64,000 nucleotides of DNA from Methylosinus sporium (GTDB lineage: Bacteria > Pseudomonadota > Alphaproteobacteria > Rhizobiales > Beijerinckiaceae): contig NZ_PUIV01000001.1 of the NCBI RefSeq assembly GCF_003113265.1, positions 248,001 to 312,000 of the forward strand, read 5' to 3'. The position numbers and the translations under genes are program-made. The notes under the pieces are model-generated. The model saw only the letters and a list, made by a program, of their open reading frames with translations. It ran no database searches and was not told the DNA's origin. This document shows, piece after piece, positions 1-9,066 of the stretch. Each line of letters begins with the position of its first letter. Positions within the stretch are counted from its first letter, which is position 1.

Positions 1-624
1 GATTTCGACGATTTCCTAGCCGCGCTCTCCTCGCGCAAACGCAAGACGATCAAGCGCGAGCGCCGAGACGCGCTGGGCGACGACGTCTCGATCGATCTTC
101 TGACCGGGGCGGACATACAGCCCGCGCATTGGGAGAAATTCTACGCCTTCTATATGGACACGGGCGCGCGCAAATGGGGACGGCCCTATCTGACGCGCGA
201 TTTCTTCGATCGCATCGGCGAGACGATGGCGGACCGCATCCTCCTGGTGATGGCGCGGCGCGATGGGCATTACATCGCCGGGGCGATCAATTTTCTGGGC
301 GACGATGCGATTTACGGCCGCAATTGGGGCGCGCTGGAGGAGCGGCCCTTCCTGCATTTCGAGGTCTGCTATTATCAGGCGATCGAATACGCCATTCGCC
401 ATGGCTACAAACGCGTGGAGGCCGGCGCGCAGGGCGAGCACAAGCTGGCGCGCGGCTATCGGCCCGTCGCCACCCATTCGGCGCATGATTTCGCCGACGC
501 GCGGCTGCGAACCGCGGTGGTCGAGTTTCTCTCGCGCGAGAAAGTGGCCGTGGACGAGGCGATCGCCGATTATGAGGCGAGCCTGCCCTTCCGCCGCGAC
601 GAGGCGGGCGACGCCGAATCGTGA
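1..624 (+). CDS. N-acyltransferase of the GNAT/FemAB-like COG3146 family (5' end outside window)
   Basis: The reading frame is open from the first base, so the N-terminus lies upstream; about 207 C-terminal residues are present. The stretch FLAALSSRKRKTIKRER near the window edge, and the later GHYIAGAINFLG and GAQGEHKLARGY segments, are typical of the COG3146 (DUF482) proteins, a GNAT-fold family of about 380-400 residues often labelled peptidoglycan biosynthesis or N-acetyltransferase. The substrate is not established for the family. The gene ends with TGA at 622-624, two bases before the stop of the small convergent gene on the other strand. Family assignment is good; function is only general. 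Confidence 0.8.
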   Translation, partial: DFDDFLAALSSRKRKTIKRERRDALGDDVSIDLLTGADIQPAHWEKFYAFYMDTGARKWGRPYLTRDFFDRIGETMADRILLVMARRDGHYIAGAINFLGDDAIYGRNWGALEERPFLHFEVCYYQAIEYAIRHGYKRVEAGAQGEHKLARGYRPVATHSAHDFADARLRTAVVEFLSREKVAVDEAIADYEASLPFRRDEAGDAES

Positions 625-625
625 A

Positions 626-793
626 TCAGCGCGAATCCGGCGTCTTCGCCTCCGGTTCGCTCTCGGGCGCGCCGGACGATTGCGCGGCCGCCTTGCGTCG
701 GCGCAGATTGGCCCTGAGCGCGGCGGCCAGCGCCGCGGCGTTCTTCTTGGGCGGCGGTGGCGGCTGGCGGCTTTTCTTTCCTTCCTCGGTCAT
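626..793 (-). CDS. Small basic hypothetical protein (55 aa)
   Basis: The frame reads MTEEGKKSRQPPPPPKKNAA, then an Ala/Arg-rich helix (LAAALRANLRRRKAAA) and an acidic tail. Small proteins with an ALRANLRRRK helix recur in Hyphomicrobiales, without known function as far as I recall. It is tail to tail with the acyltransferase gene. Its ATG is at 791-793. It is well expressed in codon terms, but the short length leaves some doubt. Confidence 0.55.
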   Translation of the reverse strand: MTEEGKKSRQPPPPPKKNAAALAAALRANLRRRKAAAQSSGAPESEPEAKTPDSR

Positions 794-956
794 AGCGGGG
801 CTCGATCTTGCGGCTCTTTGTCGGCTTCTGCCTCTTCCTCGCGCTGATGGGCGCGGCGGAATGGCTCTGTCTCTGTTCTACGGCGACGGGCGCCAGCCGG
901 CACAAAACTTGCTGACTTTCGTCGCGAAGTTCAATCCAGCACGAGTGACGACGACA

Positions 957-1271
957 ATGCAAACGACTTTCATCAGAAATACCGACGATGGCCATAAAGT
1001 CGAAGTCATCGGTCCTTATGTCTGTGTGGACGGCAAGCCGGTCGCCGATCGCGTCGTCGAGGTCAAGGACCATCCCAATCGCTTGCGGATTCTGCACACG
1101 CTGCCCAACGCCGCCTTCATGGCCGGCCCTGTGGTGCTGACGGCCGAGGAAGCATCCCTTGTCCGCGGCGCGCTGCTGCAGGCCAAGCCCTCGCCGACCG
1201 ATCCGGTCGCGATCAACGAGCAGCTCCGCAACGCCATCAATGCGCGCAACCGCGAGGCGGGCATAGAATAA
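957..1271 (+). CDS. Hypothetical protein (104 aa)
   Basis: The frame stays open much further upstream, but that part overlaps the opposite-strand small gene and has an unnatural composition, so I place the start at the ATG at 957 (MQTTFIRNTDDGHKVEVIG). The product is a soluble alpha/beta-looking polypeptide with no signal peptide, membrane segment or recognised motif. No strong ribosome binding site is visible, so the start is uncertain. It lies about 110 bases before nadK on the same strand and could be cotranscribed with it. Confidence 0.55.
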   Translation: MQTTFIRNTDDGHKVEVIGPYVCVDGKPVADRVVEVKDHPNRLRILHTLPNAAFMAGPVVLTAEEASLVRGALLQAKPSPTDPVAINEQLRNAINARNREAGIE

Positions 1272-1379
1272 TCTCGCTCGTCTCGAGGGATCGCCTCCCG
1301 TTTCCTTCCGACTTCGCCGGGTGTATGGAATTCGGCCCACGCCGCCGCGAGCGCGGCCCCCGCCGAGCCAGGTCCCCCC

Positions 1380-2171
1380 ATGTCCGAGTCCGGCGAAACG
1401 CCGAACAATTATAAAAAGCTCGCCTTCCTCTCCTCCGGCACGTCGGAGGCCGATGGAGCGCGGGCGCGGCTCGTCGCCAAATATGGCGAGGTTGCGCCGG
1501 AGGAGGCCGATTGCATCGTCGCGCTCGGCGGCGATGGCTTGATGCTGCGCACGCTGCATCGCTTCATGGGCGCCGGCAAGCCGATCTACGGAATGAATCG
1601 CGGCTCCGTCGGCTTTCTGATGAACGAGTATCGCGAGAGCGCGCTGCGCAAGCGCATCGCCGAATCCAAGCCCTCGATCATCCATCCGCTGCTGATGCGC
1701 GCGACCAACACGCATGGCGACGAATTCGCCGCCCATGCGATCAACGAGGTCTCGCTGCTGCGCCAGAGCTCGCAGATCGCCAAGCTGCGCATATTGGTGA
1801 ATGGCCAGGAGCGCCTGCCCGAGCTCATCACCGATGGCGTATTGGTGGCGACGCCGGCCGGCTCCACCGCCTACAATCTCTCCGCCAATGGCCCCATATT
1901 GCCGCTCGACGCGCCTTTGATGGCGCTGACGCCCATCTCCGCCTTTCGCCCGCGGCGCTGGCGCGGCGCGCTGCTGCCGGACGCCGCCAAAGTGCGGCTG
2001 GAAGTCTTGGAGGCGGACAAGCGCCCGGTCTCCGTCGTCGCCGATCACGACGAATTTCGCGATGCGCTACAGGTCGACGTCGAGATGGATCACCGGACCG
2101 ATCTCATTCTCCTGCACGACGCGGGGCACTCGCTGGAAGAGAGAATATTGCGCGAGCAGTTCGGCTATTGA
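1380..2171 (+). CDS. nadK: NAD kinase
   Basis: The product phosphorylates NAD to NADP using ATP in the cytoplasm. Diagnostic motifs are the GGDG loop at residues 50-53 followed by LMLRTLH, NEVSLLR near 122-128, and [15 protein letters not shown] at about 151-165 followed by NLSANGP, the NAD-binding signature. At 263 residues it matches the shorter alphaproteobacterial NAD kinases, which lack an N-terminal extension. The ATG at 1380 follows a weak purine-rich stretch (gagccagg). The gene converges on the DUF2336 gene with a 32-base gap. Confidence 0.95.
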   Translation: MSESGETPNNYKKLAFLSSGTSEADGARARLVAKYGEVAPEEADCIVALGGDGLMLRTLHRFMGAGKPIYGMNRGSVGFLMNEYRESALRKRIAESKPSIIHPLLMRATNTHGDEFAAHAINEVSLLRQSSQIAKLRILVNGQERLPELITDGVLVATPAGSTAYNLSANGPILPLDAPLMALTPISAFRPRRWRGALLPDAAKVRLEVLEADKRPVSVVADHDEFRDALQVDVEMDHRTDLILLHDAGHSLEERILREQFGY

Positions 2172-2203
2172 GACGCGGCGGCGAGGACATCGCCACCCCA
2201 CCC

Positions 2204-3400
2204 TCACGCCGCGACGAGCAGTTGCGCCTCCAGCGCCGCCATGTCGACGAGCGAAGCGCTCGTCAGCGCCGCAGCCGCCTCGCGGGCGTCTTCGCGCAGC
2301 GCCTCGGCCTCGAAGCGGCGCAGCAGCGCCATCAGCCGGTCCAGCTCGCCGCCCTTGATCCCGTCGCAAGAGGTCAGCACACGCTGCACCATCGCCAGCG
2401 ACAGACGCGCGCCGGACGGCGCCCCCGCATAGCCGAACGCCCTCTGCGACTCCAATGCGGCGCGATAGGCCGGCAGAAGATTGGCAGGCATTCCCGCGCG
2501 CGCATAGAGCGCCGCGAAGCCGGCGCCGTCGAAATCGCGCGTCAGGCCGGCGACTTTCTCCTCGTCGAGGCCGGACAATTCGGCGAGCGTCGCCTCGAAC
2601 AACGCGCGATTGCCCGAGAGCAGCGCGCGCAGAGCGAGGCTCGGCGTCAGCCGCGCCTTGCGCCGCAAATGGCCGACCAGCATTCGCACGCCTCTGCGGC
2701 CCTCGCTATCGTTCGCCGTGGCGGCGATGACGATATTGGCCTTGTCGCGCGCCTCCTGCATGATGCGACGCGTTCGCTCCGGCGACAGCCAATCGCGATC
2801 GAGCACGAAGGAGGCGAGGCTCGCGGCCGTCGCCTCGACGAGATCGACGCGCACCGCCGCCGGCAGAAAGGGGCGGGAGAGCAGCGCCTCGCGCAATTGC
2901 GCATCATCGCCGAACCGCTCGATCATGCGGCGCATGGCGAAGGCCGGCAGCTCGGCCCCCGGATTGACGGCGAGCGAAATCAACGCCTCGCAGGCGCCGA
3001 TTTCGGCGATGGCCGAGGCGAGGCCGGTGGGCACATGGGCGCGCAGCGCAATGGCGCTCTGCGAAAAGACGTCGCCGACAGCCGCGCAATCGATGAGCTC
3101 GCTCTCGCCGAGCAGCGGCGAGCGCGACAGCACCATGGCCGCAATGTCCGACTGATCATTGGCCAGCGCCGAGACGATGCAATGCGGCGCGTCGGGCGCG
3201 CTGGCGAAGACCTTGGCCAGCGCGCGGCGCACCAGCGGCGACGGATCGTCGAGCAGAGCGGCGAGGACCGTCTCCGCCTCGCGCTTCATCGGCGCGTCGA
3301 GATCGCTGACGAGATAGGCGCGCGCCAAGGCGGCTGCGCCTTCCACTCTGAGGGCCGTCGGCGCGGTTTGCGCCCATTGCAGAAAATTTCTTACGATCAT
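2204..3400 (-). CDS. DUF2336 domain protein
   Basis: This 398-residue, almost entirely helical protein matches the DUF2336 family of alphaproteobacteria: N-terminal LVSDLDAPMKREAETVL, then DDPSPLVRRALAKVFAS and DQSDIAAMVLSRSPLLGESEL, which look like HEAT-type helical repeats. No catalytic residues, signal peptide or membrane segment are visible. Members are of unknown function and likely act as protein-interaction scaffolds. It starts at the ATG at 3398-3400 and reads away from the CitE-like gene, with which it shares a short divergent upstream region. Confidence 0.85.
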   Translation of the reverse strand: MIVRNFLQWAQTAPTALRVEGAAALARAYLVSDLDAPMKREAETVLAALLDDPSPLVRRALAKVFASAPDAPHCIVSALANDQSDIAAMVLSRSPLLGESELIDCAAVGDVFSQSAIALRAHVPTGLASAIAEIGACEALISLAVNPGAELPAFAMRRMIERFGDDAQLREALLSRPFLPAAVRVDLVEATAASLASFVLDRDWLSPERTRRIMQEARDKANIVIAATANDSEGRRGVRMLVGHLRRKARLTPSLALRALLSGNRALFEATLAELSGLDEEKVAGLTRDFDGAGFAALYARAGMPANLLPAYRAALESQRAFGYAGAPSGARLSLAMVQRVLTSCDGIKGGELDRLMALLRRFEAEALREDAREAAAALTSASLVDMAALEAQLLVAA

Positions 3401-3549
3401 CGGCGCTCTGGGCTTTTCTCGACGGCGCTTCCAATGCCGAACCGGGGTCCGCTTCGGCGGGAAGCGCTCTATGTGCTCGACCGGACTTGACGCGTTCCCG
3501 TCGAGAATCGCGACTTATGGTAAATGCCCGCTTAAGATCACGGCGGCGA

Positions 3550-4284
3550 ATGGCGGATGTATCGAAGATGCGCTCGTTTTTTCTCGTCGCGCCGCGCGAG
3601 GAGGCCTTCGCCGCCGCGCTCGCCAGCGGCGCCGACGCCATCGTCCTCGATCTTTGCGACTCTCGCGAAGCTTCGCGGAGCGGCGCTGCGGCGCTGATCC
3701 GACGTCCGCGCCCGCCCGGGCTGCGGCTCTACGCGCGCATCGCGGCGCTCGACAGCGCGGCCATCGACGCCGATCTCGCTTCCGTCGTCGGCGCGGGCGC
3801 GGATGGGATCTTTCTGCCGCAGGCCTGCGGCGGAGCGAGCGTGCAGCATGTGTCCGCCAAGCTCGCCGTGCAGGAGGCCGAATGCGGCCGCGCCGACGGC
3901 GCGACCCGCATCGTCGCTCTCGCCACGCAGACGCCGGCGGCGATCTTCGCTCTGTCCAGCTACGCCGGCGCCTCCGCCCGCCTCGAGGCGCTCGCCTTCG
4001 ATGTCGAGCCGCTGCGCCGCGCGCTGGGCGTGGAGCCGCACAGCGTGGCGGCGAATGATCCGGCCTCGCCCTTCTCGGTCGCGCGCGCGCTGCTGCTGCT
4101 CGGCGCGGCGGCGGCCGGCGTCGCGGCGATCGACGCGCCTTTCGCGGCCATCGGCGATGCGGAGGGCCTCGTCGCGCAATGCCGCGCCGCGCGGCGCGAC
4201 GGATTCGGCGCCAAGCTCGCTTTGGACGCCGCACAAATCCCAGCGATAAACCAGACTTTCGGCAAGGCCCCGCCTGCGCTATAG
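3550..4284 (+). CDS. CitE/HpcH-like protein with altered active-site motifs
   Basis: About 244 residues with the TIM-barrel pattern of HpcH/HpaI aldolases and CitE-type lyases: RSFFLVAP at the first strand, AIVLDLCDSRE, RLYARIAALDS, GIFLPQACGG and the late FDVEPLRRALG. Compared with canonical CitE (see the paralogue at 61776) the usual acidic ligand in the I-E-T-P-R motif is Gln (ATQTPAA) and the lysine of the VPK strand is replaced by LPQ. The start could be 3517, 3550 or 3568; the last aligns best with family N-termini, but 3550 keeps a short leader. Function may differ from the usual acyl-CoA lyase activity. Confidence 0.75.
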   Translation: MADVSKMRSFFLVAPREEAFAAALASGADAIVLDLCDSREASRSGAAALIRRPRPPGLRLYARIAALDSAAIDADLASVVGAGADGIFLPQACGGASVQHVSAKLAVQEAECGRADGATRIVALATQTPAAIFALSSYAGASARLEALAFDVEPLRRALGVEPHSVAANDPASPFSVARALLLLGAAAAGVAAIDAPFAAIGDAEGLVAQCRAARRDGFGAKLALDAAQIPAINQTFGKAPPAL

Positions 4285-4445
4285 AAGGCCGCGCCCGAAC
4301 GCATTCATCATGAGTTCATGAAAAGGAAATCAATCTGAGCGGGAATTCGAGCGCAGCGTCGTCGCCGAGCGACGCGCTCCCGCCCGGACATCCCGCTCTC
4401 GAGAGCGAATTGCCGTCGCGCGACGCCGCCAACGGCCGGCTCGCG

Positions 4446-6932
4446 ATGGTTCAGACAGGTTCGAACATGTCGATCAGCGACCGCCCGCTCGGCCTATCGG
4501 GCGCCGAGGACTCCCCGCTCGCGCTCAGCGAAACGCGCCGGGCGCTCGCCGGACCGGACGCCCTCCACGCCCATATATGGGCACGCCGCGACGCCTTCGC
4601 CGCCCTCGCCGGCCTCATGCTGTTCATCGCTCTGGCGGCGGGCCTGTGGCTGGCGAGCGGCGCGGTGGTGCCCTGGGATTCGAAAAACCATTTCTATCCC
4701 ATGTTCCGCTTTCTCGGCGAGGCGCTGCGCCGGGGCGACGTGCCGCTCTGGAATCCCTATCATTTCGCTGGACATCCCTCTGTCGCCGATCCGCAATCAC
4801 TGATTTTCGCGCCGACCTTCTTCCTCTTCGCGCTGCTGCGTCCGGCTGCGACGATGCAGGAGTTCGATGTCTTCGTGCTGGCGCATCTTCTGATGGGCGG
4901 CGCCGGAATATTGGCGCTCTGCGCGCGGCGCGGCTTCGTCCCCACGGCCGCCGTTCTGGCGGGGATGATCTTCATGCTGGGCGGGGTCGCGGCCTCGCGG
5001 CTCCAGCATACAGGGATGATCATCTCCTACAGCTTCTTCCCGCTCGCCCTGCTGACGCTGGAGATCATGCTGGAGAAGCCGCGCCTGCTCTATGGCGTCG
5101 GTTTCGGAATTCTCGCCAGCCTGATGGCGCTCGGTCGCGATCAGGTCGCCTTTCTCTTCTGCCTCGTGCTGATCGCTCGACTGCTCTATGCGGCGGCCGT
5201 CTCCTCCCGGCCGCTGGATTATCTGCTCGGCCGCTGGCCGGCGCTGCTGGCCGCTGGCGCGACGGGCGGCGCGATCCTCGCCGTTCCCGTGCTGCTGACT
5301 CTGCAATTTCTCGCGGCCTCCAACCGGCCGGGCATCGCCTTCGGCGTCGCTGCGGCGGGCTCGCTGGCGCCCGTCAATCTCGCCACTCTGCTCGCGCCCG
5401 ACATCTTCGGCTCGCTGAACAAGAGCTATGATTATTGGGGCCCCGGCTATGACACCATGGCCGCGCCGGACTGGACCGACCGCGCCATAGACTATCTCTT
5501 CATCGGCGCCGCGCCCGTCGTTCTGGGCTTCTGGCACGGGCTCGCCGGCGGGCGTATCTTCGCCAAGGAGATGCGCTTTTTTCATTACATGCTCGCCGCC
5601 GCGCTGATCTATACGCTCGGCCGCTGGACGCCGGTGTTTTCCGCCATTTATGATTTCTTTCCCGGCGTGTCGCTCTATCGCCGGCCGGCCGACGCGGCCT
5701 TCGTGCTCAACGCCGGCTTCGCGCTCAGCGCCGCCTATCTGCTGCATCGCTATGTCGCTCACGGCGCGCCGCGGCCGTTTCAGAAAATGCCGCGCGCGCT
5801 CGCCCATGGGCTTTCTGCGGCGGCCGTCGGCGCCGCCCTCGCGCTGATCCTCGGCGGGCTGGCCTTCTCCTTCGCCCATGGCCATGGCGTGGAGTCGCTC
5901 GTCGCCGTGGCCGCATCTCTCCTCGTCGCCGGCGCGGTGGCCGCGGCTCTCGTTCTCGGCGACAGATTCGCGATGCGCGGCCTCGTCGCGTTTCTGCTCG
6001 TCGCCGCCACCGGGGGCGAGCTGCTGTGGCGCAACGCCGCCGATCCGCTGAACGCAGAGCCGGCGACGCGCTATTCCATTCTCGACGACGCCTCGGCCGC
6101 CGAGCGCGGAGCCATCGCCGCGCTGCGCAAGGACATTTCCGAGCGCGCCGCCAAGGGCGAGCGTCCGCGCATCGAAATTCTGGGCCTGCCCGGCGGCTGG
6201 CAGAACGCCTCTATGATTCTCGGCCTCGAGGACACGCTCGGCTATAATCCGCTGCGCATCGCCGATTATGAGCGCGCCGTCGGGCCGGGCGACAACGCCG
6301 TCGACCCCAATCTGCGGCATTATCCGGGCACGTTCCGCGGCTATAAATGCAAGCTCGCGCGGCTGCTCGGCCTCGATTATCTGGTGCTCGGCCGCCCGCT
6401 CGCGCGTATGCCGCGGCATATGCCGCGCCCCAGCGCCTCGCCGATCTTCGTCTCCGACCAGATCTATGTCTACAAGCTCGGCCGCGCCGCGCCGCGCGCC
6501 TATTTGGCCACGCATGTGGCCGGCGTCGATTCCGACGCGGCCATCGCCGAGGACGACATCCCCGATTTCGACGGCGCCCGCGAGGCGCTGGTCGATCTGG
6601 CCGATCTGCCGCGGCTCGATCCCGCCCTCGCCGGCGCGGTCGCGGCCGGCGCGCCGGACGGACGAGCGACGATCGTCTCCTATGAGAACGACCGCATTCT
6701 GATCGATGTCGAATCGGAGCAAGATGGGCTGCTCGTCCTCCATGATCTCTATTATCCCGGCTGGGAGGCGCGCGTGGACGGCGCGCCGGCGCCGATCGTC
6801 AAGGCCAATATTCTGTTCCGCGGCGTGCCGATGGCCAAGGGCCGCCATAAGGTGGAATTCCTATTTCGGCCGTTTTCGCTCGCCAATCTCGGCTCCGCCG
6901 CCTCCACCCTGCTCGACCACCGGGAGGAGTGA
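4446..6932 (+). CDS. YfhO-type multi-spanning membrane protein
   Basis: About 828 residues. A short cytoplasmic N-terminus is followed by roughly a dozen hydrophobic segments (for example LAGLMLFIALAAGLWLASG near residue 50), the WNPYHFAGHPSVADPQS loop typical of YfhO/GT-C-like proteins, and a C-terminal extracytoplasmic domain ending in ILFRGVPMAKGRHKVEFLFRP. Family members resemble lipid-linked sugar glycosyltransferases and are linked to cell-surface glycan modification. The start is unsure: ATG 4446 is used here, TTG 4410 and even CTG 4335 (just after AAAAGG) are in frame. It likely forms an operon with the following secreted protein. Confidence 0.8.
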   Translation: MVQTGSNMSISDRPLGLSGAEDSPLALSETRRALAGPDALHAHIWARRDAFAALAGLMLFIALAAGLWLASGAVVPWDSKNHFYPMFRFLGEALRRGDVPLWNPYHFAGHPSVADPQSLIFAPTFFLFALLRPAATMQEFDVFVLAHLLMGGAGILALCARRGFVPTAAVLAGMIFMLGGVAASRLQHTGMIISYSFFPLALLTLEIMLEKPRLLYGVGFGILASLMALGRDQVAFLFCLVLIARLLYAAAVSSRPLDYLLGRWPALLAAGATGGAILAVPVLLTLQFLAASNRPGIAFGVAAAGSLAPVNLATLLAPDIFGSLNKSYDYWGPGYDTMAAPDWTDRAIDYLFIGAAPVVLGFWHGLAGGRIFAKEMRFFHYMLAAALIYTLGRWTPVFSAIYDFFPGVSLYRRPADAAFVLNAGFALSAAYLLHRYVAHGAPRPFQKMPRALAHGLSAAAVGAALALILGGLAFSFAHGHGVESLVAVAASLLVAGAVAAALVLGDRFAMRGLVAFLLVAATGGELLWRNAADPLNAEPATRYSILDDASAAERGAIAALRKDISERAAKGERPRIEILGLPGGWQNASMILGLEDTLGYNPLRIADYERAVGPGDNAVDPNLRHYPGTFRGYKCKLARLLGLDYLVLGRPLARMPRHMPRPSASPIFVSDQIYVYKLGRAAPRAYLATHVAGVDSDAAIAEDDIPDFDGAREALVDLADLPRLDPALAGAVAAGAPDGRATIVSYENDRILIDVESEQDGLLVLHDLYYPGWEARVDGAPAPIVKANILFRGVPMAKGRHKVEFLFRPFSLANLGSAASTLLDHREE

Positions 6933-7002
6933 CAGGGCGGACGGCGGGCGTCACAATGGACGTCGAAATCGGGCGCTCGCGCCCGCCCCTCAGATGCGGC
7001 GC

Positions 7003-7947
7003 ATGAAGTCACCAATTCTCGTCACTCTCGCAATGCTCCTCGCCGGCGGCGCGGCGGCGCAGACCCTGGCCCCGCCCGCCCAGCAGAAAGGCCGCTCCGT
7101 CAAGCCGGCCATCCCCGCGCCGGCGCCCGCGCCGACCGAGGAGGAAAAGCCCGCCGCCGGCGCGACGCTGCGCCTCTCGGCCGCGCTGACGCAAAACGAC
7201 TCCTTTGCGATTCGCAGCGGCGTCGTCTGGCGCATTTTCGAAGATTCGTCGCAGCCGGACGGCGCCCGCAAGCTCGTCGCGGAATCGCGCGAGGCGAATT
7301 ATACCGGGCAATTGCCGGATGGCGCCTATATCGTCCACGCCGCTTTCGGCCTCGCCGGGGCGACGCGCCGCATCGTGATCGACGGCCGCAATGTCAGCGA
7401 GCGGCTGACGCTCAACGCCGGCGGGCTGAAGCTCATCGACCTTCTGGGCGACACGCAGCTTCCGGCGCAGCGGCTCGCCATTTCGATCTATGTCCCGGAG
7501 CGGGGAAATTCCGAGGCGAAGCTGGTGCTCGCCAACGCCCGTTCGGGCGAGATCATCTCTCTGCCCGAGGGCGCCTATCATATCGTCTCGACGCTGCTCG
7601 ATGTGAGCCAAGGATCGCAGGGCGACAATAATACGACCAATTCCGTCGTCACCGCCGATCTGCGCGTGCCGGCCGGCAAGGTCATCGAGGCCACGCTGCG
7701 TCACCGCGCCGCGACAATGACCTTGAAGCTGGTCAAGACGCCGGGCGGCGAGGCGCTCGCCAACACTTTTTTCTCGGTGCTGACGCCGGGCGGCGACGTC
7801 ATTCGCGAATTGATCGGCGCGTTTCCGTCGCTGGCGCTGGCGGAAGGCGAATATGTCGCCATCGCGCGCCGCGAGGGCAAAACCTTTCAGACCACTTTCA
7901 AAGTGACCTCGACGCAGGATCACGACGTCGAAATATCGGCGCAGTGA
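7003..7947 (+). CDS. Secreted repeat protein, hypothetical
   Basis: Begins with a clear signal peptide (MKSPILVTLAMLLAGGAAAQT, cleavage near AAAQ) and a proline-rich linker. About 230 residues follow with three similar beta-rich blocks, each containing a pattern like LPDGAYIVHAAFG, LPEGAYHIVST and LAEGEYVAIARREG, reminiscent of transthyretin-like or carboxypeptidase-regulatory folds. It is periplasmic or surface-exposed. An in-frame ATG at 6994 adds three residues. It starts about 70 bases after the YfhO-type gene and ends before a terminator, suggesting a two-gene unit. Specific function unknown. Confidence 0.75.
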   Translation: MKSPILVTLAMLLAGGAAAQTLAPPAQQKGRSVKPAIPAPAPAPTEEEKPAAGATLRLSAALTQNDSFAIRSGVVWRIFEDSSQPDGARKLVAESREANYTGQLPDGAYIVHAAFGLAGATRRIVIDGRNVSERLTLNAGGLKLIDLLGDTQLPAQRLAISIYVPERGNSEAKLVLANARSGEIISLPEGAYHIVSTLLDVSQGSQGDNNTTNSVVTADLRVPAGKVIEATLRHRAATMTLKLVKTPGGEALANTFFSVLTPGGDVIRELIGAFPSLALAEGEYVAIARREGKTFQTTFKVTSTQDHDVEISAQ

Positions 7948-8002
7948 GACGCGATCGGCCCCAACCTTATTCGACTCTTCGAGGCTGCGGCGCCGCCCAC
8001 GC

Positions 8003-8036
8003 AAAAAAAAAACGGACCCGCGGGTAGCGGGTCCGT
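8003..8036 (-). terminator. Intrinsic terminator for the porin gene (possibly bidirectional)
   Basis: A perfect 10-bp stem (8012-8021 with 8027-8036, ACGGACCCGC and its complement) closes a 5-base loop. On the minus strand it is followed by a run of ten U (A-run at 8003-8012), a textbook terminator just after the porin stop codon. On the plus strand the trailing sequence TTTCGTT is weaker but could also end the upstream transcript. Confidence 0.9.
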
Positions 8037-8061
8037 TTCGTTGCAAGGCGTCGGCGCAGTC

Positions 8062-9066
8062 TTACTTGAAGGTCGCCGAGCTGAAATCGACCGACAGCGA
8101 CGCGACGAAGCGCGAGCCGCACCAGCTCGAGGAGCTCTGGCCGGTGAGAGTGTTCAGCGAAGCCACCAAATTGCCCGACGGGTCGGAGGTGTTGAGGAAG
8201 CAGCCCGCGCGGGTGAGGTTCGAGTCATAGTAGCGCAGGTCGAGCGTCACCACGTTCCAATTATAGGAAGCGCCGACGTTCCAGGTGTTGTAGCTGGCGA
8301 ATTTGAAGCCCTTGGTGCCGAGAATGCCAGTCGACAGGAAGGCGTAGTCGGGGTCGATATAGCTGCCGCCATAGCTCGCGTCGGACATGCCGAGATAGTA
8401 ATGGCCGAAGGCGCCGGAGATCGACAGGCCCGAATAATCGGTATTGGCGAAGGGAGTGACCTTCGCATTGATCTCCGAATAGAGCGAATGCGCGTTATAG
8501 CGGTTCCAATTCGGAGCATAGGCCAGCTGACCGCCGAGCGTCAGATAGTCGTTCAGCGCCCAGCTCGGCTTGAAGTAGATCTCGATATAGCTCGGATCGA
8601 AAGCCGTGGTGGGCAGAGCGGTGTAGGAATTCTTGAAGGTCGTCACCGGAATCGCGCCGCCGATGAACCACTGCTGATGGTTGCTCGGATAGGCGTAATA
8701 GACGGCGCCGAAGTCCAGCGTCAGCGGACCCCAGGTCGGACGAATGCCGGCGGAGATGTCGACCTCGGCCAGCGGGCTGGTGGCCAGCGTCACATTGGTG
8801 GCGGCGAGGCCCGTGTAGAACCAGCCATAACGCAATTCGCCATAGACGCTGCCCGCGGGGCGGTGAGCGCTATTGGAAATGCCGCGGACGATATAGTCCG
8901 ACATGAATTTCGCGCCATAGGCGTAGTCGAAACCGGCCCCGAGAAAATCGACATTGGGCTCGGGCAGGGCGATCAGAGGCTTCGCCTCCGGCTTGGCCGG
9001 CTCGGCGGCAAAGGCGGGCGCTGCGAGCGCGAAGGCTGCCACGCCGGCGAGTAGAATTGATTTCAT
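8062..9066 (-). CDS. TorF family putative porin
   Basis: 334 residues starting with a signal peptide (MKSILLAGVAAFALAAPAFA) and then alternating beta strands rich in Tyr, Trp and Gly ending in a C-terminal aromatic-containing strand (ASLSVDFSSATFK). Segments such as FDYAYGAKFMSDYIVRGIS and WGPLTLDFGAVYYAYP are typical of the TorF/Gcw_chp outer-membrane family. The frame is open further upstream, but the ATG at 9064-9066 follows GGGGAG and gives the signal peptide, so it is preferred. A strong terminator lies just downstream. Substrate unknown. Confidence 0.85.
   Translation of the reverse strand: MKSILLAGVAAFALAAPAFAAEPAKPEAKPLIALPEPNVDFLGAGFDYAYGAKFMSDYIVRGISNSAHRPAGSVYGELRYGWFYTGLAATNVTLATSPLAEVDISAGIRPTWGPLTLDFGAVYYAYPSNHQQWFIGGAIPVTTFKNSYTALPTTAFDPSYIEIYFKPSWALNDYLTLGGQLAYAPNWNRYNAHSLYSEINAKVTPFANTDYSGLSISGAFGHYYLGMSDASYGGSYIDPDYAFLSTGILGTKGFKFASYNTWNVGASYNWNVVTLDLRYYDSNLTRAGCFLNTSDPSGNLVASLNTLTGQSSSSWCGSRFVASLSVDFSSATFK

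Noticed and set aside
570-2048. Long minus-strand frame opposite nadK
   Set aside because: It is Arg/Gly-rich and lies across nadK, whose motifs are unmistakable. Only its left end overlaps a separate small gene at 626-793, which uses another frame.
4314-4337. A possible seven-codon leader (ATGAAAAGG...) before the YfhO-type gene
   Set aside because: No attenuator-like hairpin or run of one amino acid is present. The purine stretch is more likely a ribosome binding site for an alternative start.
4797-6848. Minus-strand frame of 683 codons opposite the YfhO-type gene
   Set aside because: The hydrophobic plus-strand protein explains the region, and the opposite frame is rich in Arg, Glu and Gly without any motif.
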